NCBI GenBank assembly: GCA_009691725.1
Contig: SIAP01000006.1
Coordinates: 1-64,000 of the forward strand
Direction: 5' to 3'
From: Phycisphaerales bacterium
GTDB taxonomy: Bacteria; Planctomycetota; Phycisphaerae; Phycisphaerales; SM1A02
DNA: 64,000 nt
Within the stretch, counting starts at the first letter, position 1. The number at the start of each line of letters is the position of its first letter. The notes beneath the pieces are model-generated. The model saw only the letters and a list, made by a program, of their open reading frames with translations, was not told the DNA's origin and did no database searches. This document shows, in pieces, positions 8,503 to 16,627 of the stretch. Made by a program: the position numbers and the translations under genes.

Positions 8503-8524
8503 TTGAGCCTACAGTTTGGCTCAA
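8503..8524. promoter_or_regulatory. Inverted repeat TTGAGCC-N8-GGCTCAA
   Basis: A perfect 7-bp inverted repeat (8503-8509 and 8518-8524) lies in the 173-bp gap between the divergent lipoprotein (minus) and the FlgM-like gene (plus). It has no T-run behind it, so an operator is more likely than a terminator. An AAGGAG ribosome-binding site for the FlgM-like gene is at 8585-8590. I see no other gene in this gap. Confidence 0.4.
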
Positions 8525-8597
8525 TACACGGATGTCAAGTTTGATGTCTGATCGACGCGCAAGATGGATCTGAAGCGTTGGTCTAAGGAGTCGCGTC

Positions 8598-8852
8598 ATG
8601 TCAGAATTCACACAGGTCACCCACTCGCCGCTGACGATTGCCTCGTGCTCCACCGCTCGCCAGAACGCATGCGATCGCGCCGACCTATCCGATGAACACG
8701 CTCAACATGTCGCTCAGACGCGAACACTGCCGGATGTGCGAGCAGAGCGCATCTCGAAGATCAAGGGAATGATTGCTGATGGAACCTTCGACACAGATGC
8801 TCGGCTCTCCGCTGCGATTGATCGAATGTTGACCGAATTGCGCCATCACTGA
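8598..8852 (+). CDS. Small FlgM-like (anti-sigma-28 type) protein
   Basis: 84 residues. The C-terminal half, 'VRAERISKIKGMIADGTFDTDARLSAAIDRMLTELRHH', has the pattern of the FlgM anti-sigma helices ('R.e.I..ik..I..G.Y.tD..l...a..ll..l'). FlgM binds and holds sigma-28 until the flagellar hook is complete. No flagellar genes are nearby, so this may be a stand-alone regulator of another sigma factor. The N-terminal 45 residues look disordered, as in FlgM. A good AAGGAG site 7 bp before the ATG supports the start. Confidence 0.6.
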   Translation: MSEFTQVTHSPLTIASCSTARQNACDRADLSDEHAQHVAQTRTLPDVRAERISKIKGMIADGTFDTDARLSAAIDRMLTELRHH

Positions 8853-8953
8853 TTGCGCCGCCCTGGATCGCTGTCTTCCGTTGTCTCTTATCCCTGGGCT
8901 TTTTATACCGTGGGCCTTTTCCTTTGGGGGGGCGATGGTTCTACACTCGCCTT

Positions 8954-11900
8954 GTGCCATCCAGTACCAAACGAATCGGACTCCTCCTCGCTGCCACACT
9001 CGCGTCCACGAGCCCATTGACCGCACAGAGTCCGCCCGTCAATGGCATCATTCCATCGGACATTCGCTGGGATGCGATCGTCCATGCGACTGTTTGGATG
9101 ACTCCCGACAACAAGATTGAAGATGCGACAATTCTCATGCGAGATGGCTGGATCGATGCGGTCGGTCCAAGCGCGCAGGTTGTCATCCCCGATGGTGCGA
9201 CGGTGCACGATGGACGCGGCAAGAGTGTCATGGCTGGTTTCATCGAGCCCGCGCTGCTCGTGGACTCTGCTGCTGCGGCAAGGCGCGCGACCAGTGAAGC
9301 GGGCGCGCACTGGAATAGCAACGTCACTCCACAGGTTTCTGCTGCGGATCTGCCCCCCATCAACACTGCGCTTCGACAGGAGATGCGCGAATTGGGATTC
9401 ACCATTGCCGCGGTGTATCCCGACTCTGGAATCTTTCGTGGTCGTGGGGCGATCATGCTGCTCGGTGATTCCCCCACCGCACAACGATTGATGGACCATG
9501 ACGCAGGGGCTGGTGCGTTTGTTGGCTTTGGTCGAGGTCCGCGCACGGCTGGTAACGAGGAGGACGAGGAGGATCGCGCAACGCCTCCCTATCCAAACTC
9601 GATCATGGGAGCGGTCGCTCTGCTGCGGCAGACCTTCCTTGATGCACAGTGGCGTGCGGCGTCTGTTGCGGTGTGGCGAGAACATCCGGTGGGCAATGAC
9701 CCGCCGACAGCTGCTGCTGCGCTTGATGCACTTGCCAGCGCGGTCAAGCACGGTGGTCGCGTTCTCTTCGATGCCACCACCGAACGTGATGCGCTGCGCT
9801 CAGCGTCGCTTGCCGAGGAGTTTTCTCTCAACGCATCCATTCTTGGCGCTGGCGGCGAGTTCCGAGACATTGGTGAGATGGCTGCGCTGCATCTTCCGAT
9901 GATTCTTTCGGTGGAGTTTCCAAAGGCTCCAGTACTCACGACCGCTCGGATGGCGGAGAGTGTCTCGCTGAGCGATCTCGCAAGTTGGGCTGTTGCGCCA
10001 TCCAACATCAGCCGGCTGATTGCTGCAGGCGTTTGGGTGTCGCTCACGACAAGTCGGTTGGAGCAACGCGCCACATTTCCCGCTCGCATTCGTGATGCGC
10101 GCGATGCGGGACTGAGCGAATCCCGATTGCTCGCCGCACTCACAACCACTCCCGCAGCACTCCTGGGACTCGCGGACACTGTCGGAACGATCGCCGCAGG
10201 AAAGATGGCGAATCTTGCGATCAGTGATGGACCTCTCTATGGCGAAGATTCGCGAATCACCGAAGTCTGGGTCGCCGGTCGCAGGCACGAGTCGATCGCA
10301 GGTGGAACTCCAGCATCCGAAGCATTTTCTGGAGAGACGCGATACTCCATCGTGCTGCGAGATGGCACGCCATCCATCGTCACCATCGATCCGAAGAAGA
10401 ACACGATTGCATTCGACGTGACCACTGCGGATGGATCGCATCGAACGATTGCCGCAGAACAAGTCAAGCTCGAGAAGTTGCGCGCAGCGTTTCTGGTGGA
10501 TGGAGCGGCGCTGTCGTCCGTTGGCGCAATCCAGTGCGCGCTTCGACTGCAGGCAGATGGTCTGCGCATCGAGGCGCAATCTGCCGATGGCAGCATCGTG
10601 GTCTTCGACGCCACGCCATCACCACTCACGGATCCTGCGGCGATTGAAGTTGCGCGGGTGGCGTTGGTTGAGAAGAGCCGTCTCGCTGCGGAGATTGTGG
10701 CTCACCGAGTTGCGCAGCGCGCCGTCCCGATCACCCATCCCTTTGGTGACTTCGGTGTCGCATCCATCGCGCCGCGTGAGTCCGTGCTCTTTCAGAATGC
10801 AACCGTGTGGACGAGTTCGACCGATGGGATTCTCCCGCAGTCCGATGTGCTTGTGCGCGACGGTCGCATTGTTGCCATCGGAACAGACCTCGTCGTTCCC
10901 CCTGATGTGCGGGTCATCTCGTGCGTCGGACATCATCTCACGCCGGGACTCATCGATTGCCACAGCCATACCGGCATCGACGGATCAGTCAACGAGTGGA
11001 CCGAAGCGTGCACCTCCGAAGTGCGTATTCAAGATGTCATTGATCCGACAGATGTTGGGTGGTATCGAGCACTCGCTGGTGGATTGACTTGTGCAAACCA
11101 ACTCCATGGAAGTGCCAATCCCATCGGCGGTCAGAACAGTGTTGTCAAACTCAAGTGGGGATCGCCGCTTTCAGAGTGGTCCGTCGCCACCGCACTCCCT
11201 GGGATCAAATTTGCGCTCGGTGAGAATGTCGTTCGTCCAAAGGGGCGGTATCCGCAGACCCGAATGGGCGTGGAGGCCTTCATGCGTGATCACTTTCTCG
11301 CCGCGCGCGAGTATCGCCAGACACAGCGTGAGTACGCGGCGAGTCCGACTCGCACGCAGGAGATTCCGCCACGCGTGGACCTTGAACTGGAAGCACTCGC
11401 CGAAATCATTGAGGGCACTCGGATCATTCACTGCCACGCCTATCGGCAAGATGAGGTGTTGATGCTCCTGCGGCTTGCCGACGAGTTTGGCTTCCGAATC
11501 GGAACTTTTCAGCACATCCTGGAGGGCTACAAAGTTGCAGGCGCCATTGCCTCACACGGTGCTGGTGGATCATGCTTCAGCGACTGGTGGGCATACAAGA
11601 TGGAGGTGATGGATGCCATTCCGTGGGCTGGTGCAATGATGCAAAAGGAGGGTGTCCTGATGTCGTTCAATTCAGATTCGTCTGAACTCGCACGACACAT
11701 GAACACCGAAGCCGCAAAGGCGGTGAAGTACGGAAGTCTCGCGCCATCCAAGGCGCTGGAGTTTGTGACGATCAATCCAGCGCGACAACTCGGCATTGGT
11801 GATCGCACTGGAAGTCTCGAGGTGGGGAAGGACGCCGATCTCGTGTTGTGGTCTGGCGATCCGCTGAGCCCGCTCACTGTGTGCCAGCAGACATGGGTTG

Positions 11901-12205
11901 AAGGGACGAAACGGTTTGATCGCACGGACGACCGAGCGGCACGCGCGGGCCGAGCAGAACTCCGCCAGCGATTGATCGCCGCTGCACTTGGGACGAAGAT
12001 TGGCGATCCAACCGCGAGCCCCACGCCTCCTGTGACACAACCAACGCCTGCGACTGCCGATGGCGCACCCCCAGCGCCCGCGCGCCTGCGTCTACGCATG
12101 ATGAGTTCGCGTGATGATTCCTTCTTGGACCTTTGGAGGCGTGGCGTGGACATTCGGTCGTTGCAACGCGCTGGTGTCTGCGGATGCGAGGAGATTGCGC
12201 AATGA
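8954..12205 (+). CDS. Large exported amidohydrolase with two amidohydrolase-like halves
   Basis: About 1083 residues from GTG 8954 (PSSTKRIGLLLAATLASTSPLTAQ signal peptide); a TTG at 8924 is in frame but would put ten residues before the signal. The N-terminal half (to about residue 450) has the amidohydrolase composite-domain pattern, but its metal site is lost: 'GKSVMAGFIEPALLVDS' stands where HxH is expected. The second half keeps it: 'HLTPGLIDCHSHTG' (HSH codons 10961-10969), 'RIIHCHAYRQDE', 'TFQHILEGYKVA' and 'SFNSDSSE' supply the usual His/His/Asp ligands. It ends 'GSLEVGKDADLVLWSGDPLSP', typical of imidazolonepropionase-like enzymes. Substrate unknown. The stop overlaps the next start (ATGA). 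Confidence 0.8.
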   Translation: MPSSTKRIGLLLAATLASTSPLTAQSPPVNGIIPSDIRWDAIVHATVWMTPDNKIEDATILMRDGWIDAVGPSAQVVIPDGATVHDGRGKSVMAGFIEPALLVDSAAAARRATSEAGAHWNSNVTPQVSAADLPPINTALRQEMRELGFTIAAVYPDSGIFRGRGAIMLLGDSPTAQRLMDHDAGAGAFVGFGRGPRTAGNEEDEEDRATPPYPNSIMGAVALLRQTFLDAQWRAASVAVWREHPVGNDPPTAAAALDALASAVKHGGRVLFDATTERDALRSASLAEEFSLNASILGAGGEFRDIGEMAALHLPMILSVEFPKAPVLTTARMAESVSLSDLASWAVAPSNISRLIAAGVWVSLTTSRLEQRATFPARIRDARDAGLSESRLLAALTTTPAALLGLADTVGTIAAGKMANLAISDGPLYGEDSRITEVWVAGRRHESIAGGTPASEAFSGETRYSIVLRDGTPSIVTIDPKKNTIAFDVTTADGSHRTIAAEQVKLEKLRAAFLVDGAALSSVGAIQCALRLQADGLRIEAQSADGSIVVFDATPSPLTDPAAIEVARVALVEKSRLAAEIVAHRVAQRAVPITHPFGDFGVASIAPRESVLFQNATVWTSSTDGILPQSDVLVRDGRIVAIGTDLVVPPDVRVISCVGHHLTPGLIDCHSHTGIDGSVNEWTEACTSEVRIQDVIDPTDVGWYRALAGGLTCANQLHGSANPIGGQNSVVKLKWGSPLSEWSVATALPGIKFALGENVVRPKGRYPQTRMGVEAFMRDHFLAAREYRQTQREYAASPTRTQEIPPRVDLELEALAEIIEGTRIIHCHAYRQDEVLMLLRLADEFGFRIGTFQHILEGYKVAGAIASHGAGGSCFSDWWAYKMEVMDAIPWAGAMMQKEGVLMSFNSDSSELARHMNTEAAKAVKYGSLAPSKALEFVTINPARQLGIGDRTGSLEVGKDADLVLWSGDPLSPLTVCQQTWVEGTKRFDRTDDRAARAGRAELRQRLIAAALGTKIGDPTASPTPPVTQPTPATADGAPPAPARLRLRMMSSRDDSFLDLWRRGVDIRSLQRAGVCGCEEIAQ

Positions 12206-13596
12206 TCACAGCAATGATCACAGCAGGGATCACAGCAGGGATCACAGCGCGGATCGCGGGGGGGATCACCCTCATTTCGATTCTCGGGTCAGCGGCGTTG
12301 GCGCAGAGCACGCTTGTTCCATCACCCGCACAAGTGGATCCATTTGTCATCGAACATGCCACGATCCACACCTCAGTGGTTGGCGCTCCCACGATTCATG
12401 ATGGATTCGTCGTGGTCAGTGGCGGAACGATCACCCTCATCGGATCTGGAAATGCACCGCCATCCGACGCTCGGCGTATTGATGCGACTGGACTGCATCT
12501 CACGCCTGGATTCATTTCCTCCGCGACGACACTTGGACTCATCGAGACGGGACAGGTGCGAGCGACAGATGATCGCACTGAACATGGGCAGTTCCACCCC
12601 GAAGTGTCGGCGTGGCTTGCGATCAATCCTGACAGCAGTCTGTTTCCGGTTGCACGAATGGGAGGCGTGCTGCTCGCGCTTGTCTTCCCACAGGGTGGTG
12701 TCGTGAGCGGCGAAGCGAGTCTGATCCGACTCAACGGATGGACGAATGACGATGTCGCTGTTGTGCCAGATGCCGGCATCATCGTGAGATGGCCTGCGAC
12801 TGAGCCAGCACCGCGCTGGTACACCACCAAGAACGCAGACGAACAGGAAAAGGCGCGGCAACTCACGATGCGCACACTGAATGATTTCTTTGACGCGGCA
12901 ATGGCATATTCCCGCGCGCGCGCGTCCGATCCATCACACTCGAACGACCTGCGATTCGATCGGCTTCGTTTAGTCCTCGATGGAAAGCGTCCTCTCTTCA
13001 TTGAAGCGGCAAGCGCGGGGCAAATCGAGTCTGCTGTCCTCTGGTCGATCCAACGCGGGATGCGACCCATCATTGTTGGAGGGCAAGGAGCGATGGATGT
13101 TGCGGACCTCCTCGTGACACACAAGGTTCCTGTGATCCTGACTGGAGTGCTTCAACTCCCTCGGTTTGCACACGATGACTACGACTCGGTGTACACACTT
13201 CCGGGGCGATTGGCATCGCGCGGAATCGTGGTGGCGATCGCCACAGGAGACGAGCCATCCAATGATCGCAATCTTGTGCATCACGCCGCGGTCGCTGTTG
13301 CCTTTGGCATGACTCGCGACGATGCGCTTGCCGCAATCACGCGAGTGCCAGCGCAATTGTCTGGTGCCGGAGAGAAGTACGGTGTGATCGCTGTTGGGTC
13401 GAGCGCCACCATGCTCCTTCATGCGGGCGATCCACTTGAAGTCACAACATCTGTGCAACAGGCATGGATCGATGGACGGTCACTCACGCTTGAGAGTCAC
13501 CAAACAGACCTCAAGGCGAAGTACGAGCAGAAGTACCAACTCCAGAAACTGGGACAAACGGCGCGGCCGACTCCATCAACGATTCCCGCAAAGTGA
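12202..13596 (+). CDS. Exported amidohydrolase-like protein without metal ligands
   Basis: 464 residues from ATG 12202, which overlaps the previous stop by 4 bp. The signal peptide core is built from a 12-bp repeat (ITAMITAGITAGITA). The composite-domain strands are present ('FVVVSGGTITLIGSGNAPPSDARRIDA', 'HLTPGFISS'), and so is the terminal 'GVIAVGSSATMLLHAGDPLEVTTSVQQAWIDGR'. HxH after LTPGFI is missing (reads SSATTLG) and no clear second His pair is seen. It probably works as a non-catalytic partner of the preceding enzyme. The last 86 bp overlap a minus-strand lipoprotein gene. Confidence 0.75.
   Translation: MITAMITAGITAGITARIAGGITLISILGSAALAQSTLVPSPAQVDPFVIEHATIHTSVVGAPTIHDGFVVVSGGTITLIGSGNAPPSDARRIDATGLHLTPGFISSATTLGLIETGQVRATDDRTEHGQFHPEVSAWLAINPDSSLFPVARMGGVLLALVFPQGGVVSGEASLIRLNGWTNDDVAVVPDAGIIVRWPATEPAPRWYTTKNADEQEKARQLTMRTLNDFFDAAMAYSRARASDPSHSNDLRFDRLRLVLDGKRPLFIEAASAGQIESAVLWSIQRGMRPIIVGGQGAMDVADLLVTHKVPVILTGVLQLPRFAHDDYDSVYTLPGRLASRGIVVAIATGDEPSNDRNLVHHAAVAVAFGMTRDDALAAITRVPAQLSGAGEKYGVIAVGSSATMLLHAGDPLEVTTSVQQAWIDGRSLTLESHQTDLKAKYEQKYQLQKLGQTARPTPSTIPAK
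12204..12262. repeat. 12-bp tandem repeat in a signal-peptide coding region
   Basis: Units close to gatcacagcagg repeat about four times, with decay toward the 3' end. They encode the Ile-Thr-Ala-Gly repeats that form the hydrophobic core of the signal peptide at 12202. Confidence 0.8.
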
Positions 13597-14029
13597 TTGC
13601 GTTGCGGTCGACTGGCGTCCACGAAACGACGACAGCAACGCCGCCGCTCGGCGCGCGCTCCAGCGGCGGCTCGAAGCGAAACTGCACCTGATACATACGC
13701 GTTGGGCGATCCCAAGACTGTTCGTTGACGCGGAGATCGCTCAAGTTGATCAGCCGCTCTATGGGAGGTTGACCAGGCGGTGTCACCATCACCTCCAGCA
13801 ATCCCGTCGCCCGCGTCGTCTGCTGGTCAATGTCCATAAACTCGATGCACACGATCGCAGAGGCGATGGTTGTCCCGGCGCCAGCATGGAGTTGGCTCAA
13901 CGGGTGAATGATCACCGACGCTGGACCATATGGATAGTCAATTCCGCCGTATGCGGTGTCATGGACTCGTCCGCCGCAACCAGCAAGAGTGAGTGCTCCG
14001 GCGACCAATGAACAAAGTGTGCGGTGCAT
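13511..14029 (-). CDS. Small predicted lipoprotein
   Basis: 172 residues from ATG 14029: signal peptide MHRTLCSLVAGALTLAGCGG with lipobox LAGC (Cys18). The mature part has beta-rich segments ('ASVIIHPLSQLHAG', 'AIVCIEFMDIDQQ', 'MYQVQFRFEPPLE'). I do not recognise a family. A longer in-frame start would read through the divergent gene's start and is rejected. Divergent from the PDZ lipoprotein with 31 bp between start codons, so the promoters must overlap. The 3' end overlaps the amidohydrolase-like gene by 86 bp. Confidence 0.65.
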   Translation of the reverse strand: MHRTLCSLVAGALTLAGCGGRVHDTAYGGIDYPYGPASVIIHPLSQLHAGAGTTIASAIVCIEFMDIDQQTTRATGLLEVMVTPPGQPPIERLINLSDLRVNEQSWDRPTRMYQVQFRFEPPLERAPSGGVAVVVSWTPVDRNAITLRESLMESAAPFVPVSGVGTSARTSP

Positions 14030-14060
14030 GTTCCCTGATAGTACGGGTAGGCTTTTTGGA

Positions 14061-14927
14061 ATGCCGCGTCTGCCAATTGCTGTTCTCACGATTCTTGTCC
14101 ACCTCCCCATCGTGATTGCCACTGGTTGCGACTCGGCGCCGGAGACTCTCCCCGGCGAAGTCGGCGCGGTTCGGTTGACTGCGGCAAGCGAGCCACCATC
14201 CGACATTGCGATTGGGTTCTTTGGTGCAGAGGATTCCGCCACAGCAGCGAGCGCACCGATCGATCCATCCACACCCACAGGTGTCTGGGTGACTACACCT
14301 CCACAGCAGATTCAAGCGCGCCGCATTGATGTGGAGTTTGTCGGCGAAGAGATCTTTGTATCAATTGATGGACGCCGAGTAGCCAAGGAGCACCTTCGTC
14401 GCACAGACAATGCAATCGAAATCATTGGGACCGCTGGTCAAGTTCTGCAGACCATACCGATCCCTGCGCCTCTGGAACATCCACCAGTCATGATCGGCGT
14501 GCGGTTTGAAACACCAGGAGCGGCACTCACCAAGCACATCGGCATCGACCCCACGATGTGTGCGATCGTGGTTGCGGTTCTCCAGGACGGACCTGGTTTC
14601 GTCGCTGGAATCGAAGACTTTGATCTCATCACCGCGATCGACGGGAAGTCCCCCGCTTCGCCCACGGATATTCGCTCGAAGCTCAACTCGATGGCTCCGG
14701 GCGACTCCATCGTCTTGTCCGTGCGCCGAGGATCGACAAGTAAGGAGTATTCGATTCAGTCCAAGGGATGGAAGCATGTCCCCCTTCCAGCGCAACTTCA
14801 ACCATCGCCGATGACCAAGCTTCCTTCGCCGCTGCCACCGCAAGTTCCTGGCACACCCAATGCACCCGCGGACTCCAACGCGAATGGTCGACCAGCTGCG
14901 GCCGCTCAACGATCTGCGACCCCCTGA
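14061..14927 (+). CDS. Lipoprotein with PDZ domain
   Basis: 288 residues from ATG 14061: signal peptide 'MPRLPIAVLTILVHLPIVIATGC' with lipobox (Cys23), a spacer with 'VEFVGEEIFVSIDGRRVAKEHL', then a PDZ domain at about residues 150-240. The PDZ part includes 'IGVRFETPGAALTKHIGID..MCAIVVAVLQDGPGFVAGIEDFDLITAIDGKSPASPTDIRSKL' and 'GDSIVLSVRRGS'. PDZ domains of this type bind C-termini or organise proteases, but no protease domain is present. The C-terminal 40 residues are Pro/Ala-rich. Upstream start candidates were rejected because they precede the signal peptide and overlap the divergent gene. Confidence 0.75.
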   Translation: MPRLPIAVLTILVHLPIVIATGCDSAPETLPGEVGAVRLTAASEPPSDIAIGFFGAEDSATAASAPIDPSTPTGVWVTTPPQQIQARRIDVEFVGEEIFVSIDGRRVAKEHLRRTDNAIEIIGTAGQVLQTIPIPAPLEHPPVMIGVRFETPGAALTKHIGIDPTMCAIVVAVLQDGPGFVAGIEDFDLITAIDGKSPASPTDIRSKLNSMAPGDSIVLSVRRGSTSKEYSIQSKGWKHVPLPAQLQPSPMTKLPSPLPPQVPGTPNAPADSNANGRPAAAAQRSATP

Positions 14928-14938
14928 TCTGATTGAGG

Positions 14939-15051
14939 TCTGGCCCTCGATCTGGCCCTCGATCTGGCCTCGATCTGGCCTCGATCTGGGGTTTGATCTC
15001 GCCTGGGTGGGGTTGGGGTGGGGTTGGGGTGGGGTTGGGGTGGGGTTGGGC
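14939..15051. repeat. Intergenic double minisatellite, G-rich second part
   Basis: The 145 bp between two convergent genes hold two tandem arrays. The first (14939-14984) has two copies of tctggccctcga and two of tctggcctcga. The second (15008-15051) has four copies of the 11-bp unit tggggttgggg, the last ending in c. The second array has runs of G4 separated by 1-2 bases, a G-quadruplex-forming pattern on the plus strand. Units of 11 bp would shift frame and occur only outside genes here. Confidence 0.85.
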
Positions 15052-15072
15052 TGCGAGAGCCCGAAGAGGCAC

Positions 15073-15321
15073 CTACACCAATTCGATGTGCGAGTACTGG
15101 TCTAGGTTCAAGACGGTGGCTTCACCATCATCAAGACGAATCTCGAGTCGATCGAGCCAGAGGTGATCATCCTTGCTGTGCGCAAACCATGCACCGGTCG
15201 TTGCCTGTCGCCATCGCTGCACGGTCCCCTGGATCGTCGTGGTCCACGCCCCATCCGGCGTTGGCACCTGTTGTGTCACGCGGACTCGGCTGCCCGCTTG
15301 AATGGAAGTAATCTCGTACAT
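15073..15321 (-). CDS. Conserved small protein, family not named
   Basis: 82 residues from ATG 15321 (MYEITSIQAGSRVRVTQQVP). The sequence 'TTIQGTVQRWRQATTGAWFAHSKDDHLWLDRLEIRLDDGEATVLNLDQYSHIELV' looks like an all-beta, SH3-like small protein; I recall similar sequences from planctomycetes, where the WFAHSKDD.LWLDRL core is conserved. No function is known to me. It lies 31 bp after the inactive M16 peptidase gene and is probably cotranscribed from dapB. An in-frame ATG eight codons upstream is possible, but homology begins at MYEI. Confidence 0.65.
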   Translation of the reverse strand: MYEITSIQAGSRVRVTQQVPTPDGAWTTTIQGTVQRWRQATTGAWFAHSKDDHLWLDRLEIRLDDGEATVLNLDQYSHIELV

Positions 15322-15352
15322 CACTGCGAGTATAGGGGCGTGCACATCCGAC

Positions 15353-16627
15353 TCACGAGAGTGCTGCTGGACCGACCACTGCGAGCGATGCCAAACTCAA
15401 CGACTGTGGCGTGAAGGCTTTGGATGCGTAGTCATTCACGGATTGGAGAGTCAACCGATCGATCGGTGCGATGACCTCGGCGAGCGTTCGAACACTGCCA
15501 CGCGTGAAGAGATCTGACGCAAGGCGTGAGGCGTGTGCCGCCGTACTTTCGCCGTTGATCACCAGTGCGCTCTTTGCCCCAATCACGGCGCGAGAAAACT
15601 CTTCGCCAGTCACGCCACCAGAAATACCGTCAGAAATACCGTCAGAAACACCCGCAACGACCCTGCGAATACACGCGAGCGTCTCACTTGCTTTCTCTGG
15701 AGTGCTCCCTGCGTAGATCGATGAGAGTCCGCGATCGCGACCAGTCGCGTAACTCATCCCAACGGAGTAACAGAGTCCACGCTTCTCCCGTACTTCTGTG
15801 AAGAGTCGGTTCGACATTCCTCCGCCACCAAGTATCCGCGTCAGGATTCCGTGTGCAACACGATCGGTGGAAGTCTCGTGTGGACTGTCGAATGCGAGGC
15901 ACATGTGGGACTGTGAAGATGGTTGTGACTCGTATGCGCGACCGCGCACGGCCGGTGCCGTCACGGTTGGCTCCTGTGAGGTACCGCTCCATCCATCAAG
16001 CAGCCGATCAAGGTGATCGCGAACCATCCGTGGGTCAACAGCCCCGGCGATGCCGATGATGCTCCCACCAGGTCTGCACCTTCGATTCCATGTGGCTCGA
16101 AGACTCTCCGTCGAAAGCGACATGAGTCCGGCTTCTGTCCCGAGTCCATGTTGATTGAATGGTGCGGGGGATGCGATCTCGTTGCATTTGATGCCGACCA
16201 GGTGCTGTGGGTCGTCGCTGAGCGATTGAAGCGACTGCAATACGAGTTCCCGACTTGCGTCAAGCGCATCCTGCTCAATGCGCGGGCGCAGGAAGATGTC
16301 TGCGAGGAGCGCCAACACCGAATCCGTTTCGGTCGCCATACATGTGGCCGAGACTGACATTCTGTACTGGGAACAGGACGATCCGCGCTGCGCGCCCAGC
16401 CGGTCCAGCGCATCGCTGAACTCCTTGCTTGATCGACTTCCCGCACCTCGAAGGACCACCTCCGCGAGGACCGACGCCTCCCCACTGCCAGCATCGCCAA
16501 TAGGATCTCCTGCGTACCCGACAGGGACGGTCCATGCGATGGTCGCCGTCGTCGCTCCAGCGATCGGTTCGACGGCGAGCCGAAGCCCACAATCAAGCGT
16601 AAACACCTCTATTTTTTGCTCTTTCAC
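15353..16627 (-). CDS. M16 peptidase-like subunit lacking the HXXEH zinc site
   Basis: 424 residues from GTG 16627, which overlaps the dapB stop by 4 bp. Both M16 half-domains are recognisable. The zinc motif HXXEH, expected after 'GDAGSGEA', reads SVLAE (about residues 52-56), so there is no catalysis. The C-terminal half keeps 'GGGGMSNRLFTEVREKRGLCYSVGMSYATG', the Arg/Tyr pair that in two-subunit M16B enzymes sits in the inactive subunit and holds the substrate C-terminus. The active partner is probably the product of 26035-27279. A 12-bp repeat encodes DGISDGISGG. Confidence 0.8.
   Translation of the reverse strand: MKEQKIEVFTLDCGLRLAVEPIAGATTATIAWTVPVGYAGDPIGDAGSGEASVLAEVVLRGAGSRSSKEFSDALDRLGAQRGSSCSQYRMSVSATCMATETDSVLALLADIFLRPRIEQDALDASRELVLQSLQSLSDDPQHLVGIKCNEIASPAPFNQHGLGTEAGLMSLSTESLRATWNRRCRPGGSIIGIAGAVDPRMVRDHLDRLLDGWSGTSQEPTVTAPAVRGRAYESQPSSQSHMCLAFDSPHETSTDRVAHGILTRILGGGGMSNRLFTEVREKRGLCYSVGMSYATGRDRGLSSIYAGSTPEKASETLACIRRVVAGVSDGISDGISGGVTGEEFSRAVIGAKSALVINGESTAAHASRLASDLFTRGSVRTLAEVIAPIDRLTLQSVNDYASKAFTPQSLSLASLAVVGPAALS
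15621..15656. repeat. 12-bp tandem repeat in the inactive M16 gene
   Basis: Two exact copies of gaaataccgtca plus one diverged copy, encoding DGIS repeats on the minus strand in a loop of the C-terminal half-domain. Confidence 0.8.

Noticed and set aside
12133-12201. Longer N-terminus for the second amidohydrolase-like gene
   Set aside because: It would put 23 residues before the signal peptide and overlap the first gene; ATG 12202 with ATGA coupling fits the pattern of this genome.
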